Below, one piece after another: positions 63,593-64,000 of a stretch of 64,000 nucleotides of DNA (position 1 is the stretch's first letter; each line of letters begins with the position of its first letter). Both the position numbers and the translations under genes were made by a program. The stretch lies in contig JBOEGZ010000013.1 in assembly GCA_050633705.1 (NCBI GenBank), forward strand, positions 53,764 through 117,763. Direction: 5' to 3'. The notes beneath the pieces are model-generated. The model did no database searches, was not told the DNA's origin, and saw only the letters and a list, made by a program, of their open reading frames with translations. This stretch comes from JAJFHI01 sp050633705. GTDB lineage: Bacteria > Pseudomonadota > Alphaproteobacteria > Rhizobiales > Hyphomicrobiaceae.

Positions 63593-63888
63593 CGAATTTT
63601 ACAGTGTCGGCGACCGAAAGATTGTATCAGCCTGATAAGGGTATCTTGCAGACATTGACCCCCGTGTCGGCGCAGTTATAGTGCCGCCCGATTGGCACTT
63701 ATCAGCCCACATCAATTTCTTTGCTTGTGATTGGATCAAAGTCCAACTATCAAGCTCAATGTTCACAAAGCAAAGCAGGGTCTTCCGCCCTCAGTAAAAG
63801 CTACTGAGACACCTTGTTTTGTAAGACCTACCGGGGCGCCATCATTGTTTAAGGGAATTTTTCCCAAAACATTGCCAAGTCCTGGGAT

Positions 63889-63975
63889 GCCCCTGTGGCG
63901 GAATTGGTAGACGCGACGGATTCAAAATCCGTTTCTTTCACCGGAGTGCCAGTTCGAGTCTGGCCAGGGGCACCA
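63889..63975 (+). tRNA. tRNA-Leu (CAA)
   Basis: An 87-base class II tRNA. The acceptor GCCCCTG pairs with CAGGGGC (63965-63971), the anticodon stem ACGGA/TCCGT encloses TTCAAAA, giving the anticodon CAA at 63923-63925 (reads UUG). The T-loop region is GTTCGAGTC, the discriminator is A, and CCA is encoded at 63973-63975. The 296 bases before it contain no gene. Confidence 0.95.
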
Positions 63976-64000
63976 TTTTACTTATCTCACGGTCGTATCG

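Overview
The window looks like the chromosome of an alphaproteobacterium, most likely in or near the Hyphomicrobiales (Rhizobiales). The reasons are the gene order rplU-rpmA-GNAT-obgE ... proB-proA-nadD-rsfS-rlmH, an IalB-family protein, a Zur/ZnuCB zinc locus, MnmC split into separate enzymes, and three enzymes of the ethylmalonyl-CoA pathway (methylsuccinyl-CoA dehydrogenase, crotonyl-CoA carboxylase/reductase, ethylmalonyl-CoA mutase). No phage, complete insertion sequence, CRISPR array or plasmid functions were seen. Gene content is mostly core, with several lineage-specific islands.

Layout. 0-4 kb: minus-strand run zur-znuC-znuB-ispG (zinc uptake and isoprenoid synthesis). 4-8 kb: a large unrecognised membrane/coiled-coil protein behind a long 5' stem-loop. 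8-14 kb: a fumarylacetoacetate-hydrolase-fold enzyme, a di-heme cytochrome of the DUF1111 type divergent from an Rrf2 regulator, then an iron block (ferric-binding protein, a Cys-rich protein, a Bfd-like ferredoxin, bacterioferritin). 14-20 kb: surface polysaccharide genes (CapD/WbpM-type dehydratase, O-antigen ligase/polymerase-like protein, GDP-fucose synthase, UDP-glucuronate 4-epimerase-like protein). 20-29 kb: IalB, a 1614-residue secreted protein with DUF11-like repeats and two Cys repeat families, a decayed HalD/BesD-like oxygenase pseudogene, and a carnitine/choline acyltransferase homologue. 29-37 kb: a double-HTH regulator, divergent mnmD and mnmC, cyclopropane fatty acid synthase, an SH3 protein, a spermidine-synthase-like protein, tRNA-Ser(CGA), and a DUF4166/GbsR-type pair with an 18-bp palindrome in front.

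37-41 kb: a second metal-related locus (DUF3299 protein facing an Ntn-hydrolase-like gene, ZrgA-like His-rich protein and MacB-type ABC genes). 41.7-52 kb: the conserved ribosomal/Obg/proline/NAD cluster, interrupted between obgE and proB by arsH, a polysaccharide deacetylase and three near-identical Cys-rich secreted proteins. 52-64 kb: an SDR enzyme, a short LOV blue-light receptor, the ethylmalonyl-CoA genes mcd, ccr and ecm with two unrelated genes between them, and tRNA-Leu(CAA).

The most unusual items are the giant Cys-repeat secreted protein, the triplicated Cys-rich cassette in which copies 2 and 3 have their own terminators, the oxygenase pseudogene with three in-frame stops beside an intact acyltransferase, and the CX3CX3CX3C protein inside the iron operon. 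All functional calls come from reading motifs by eye; no database search was run.
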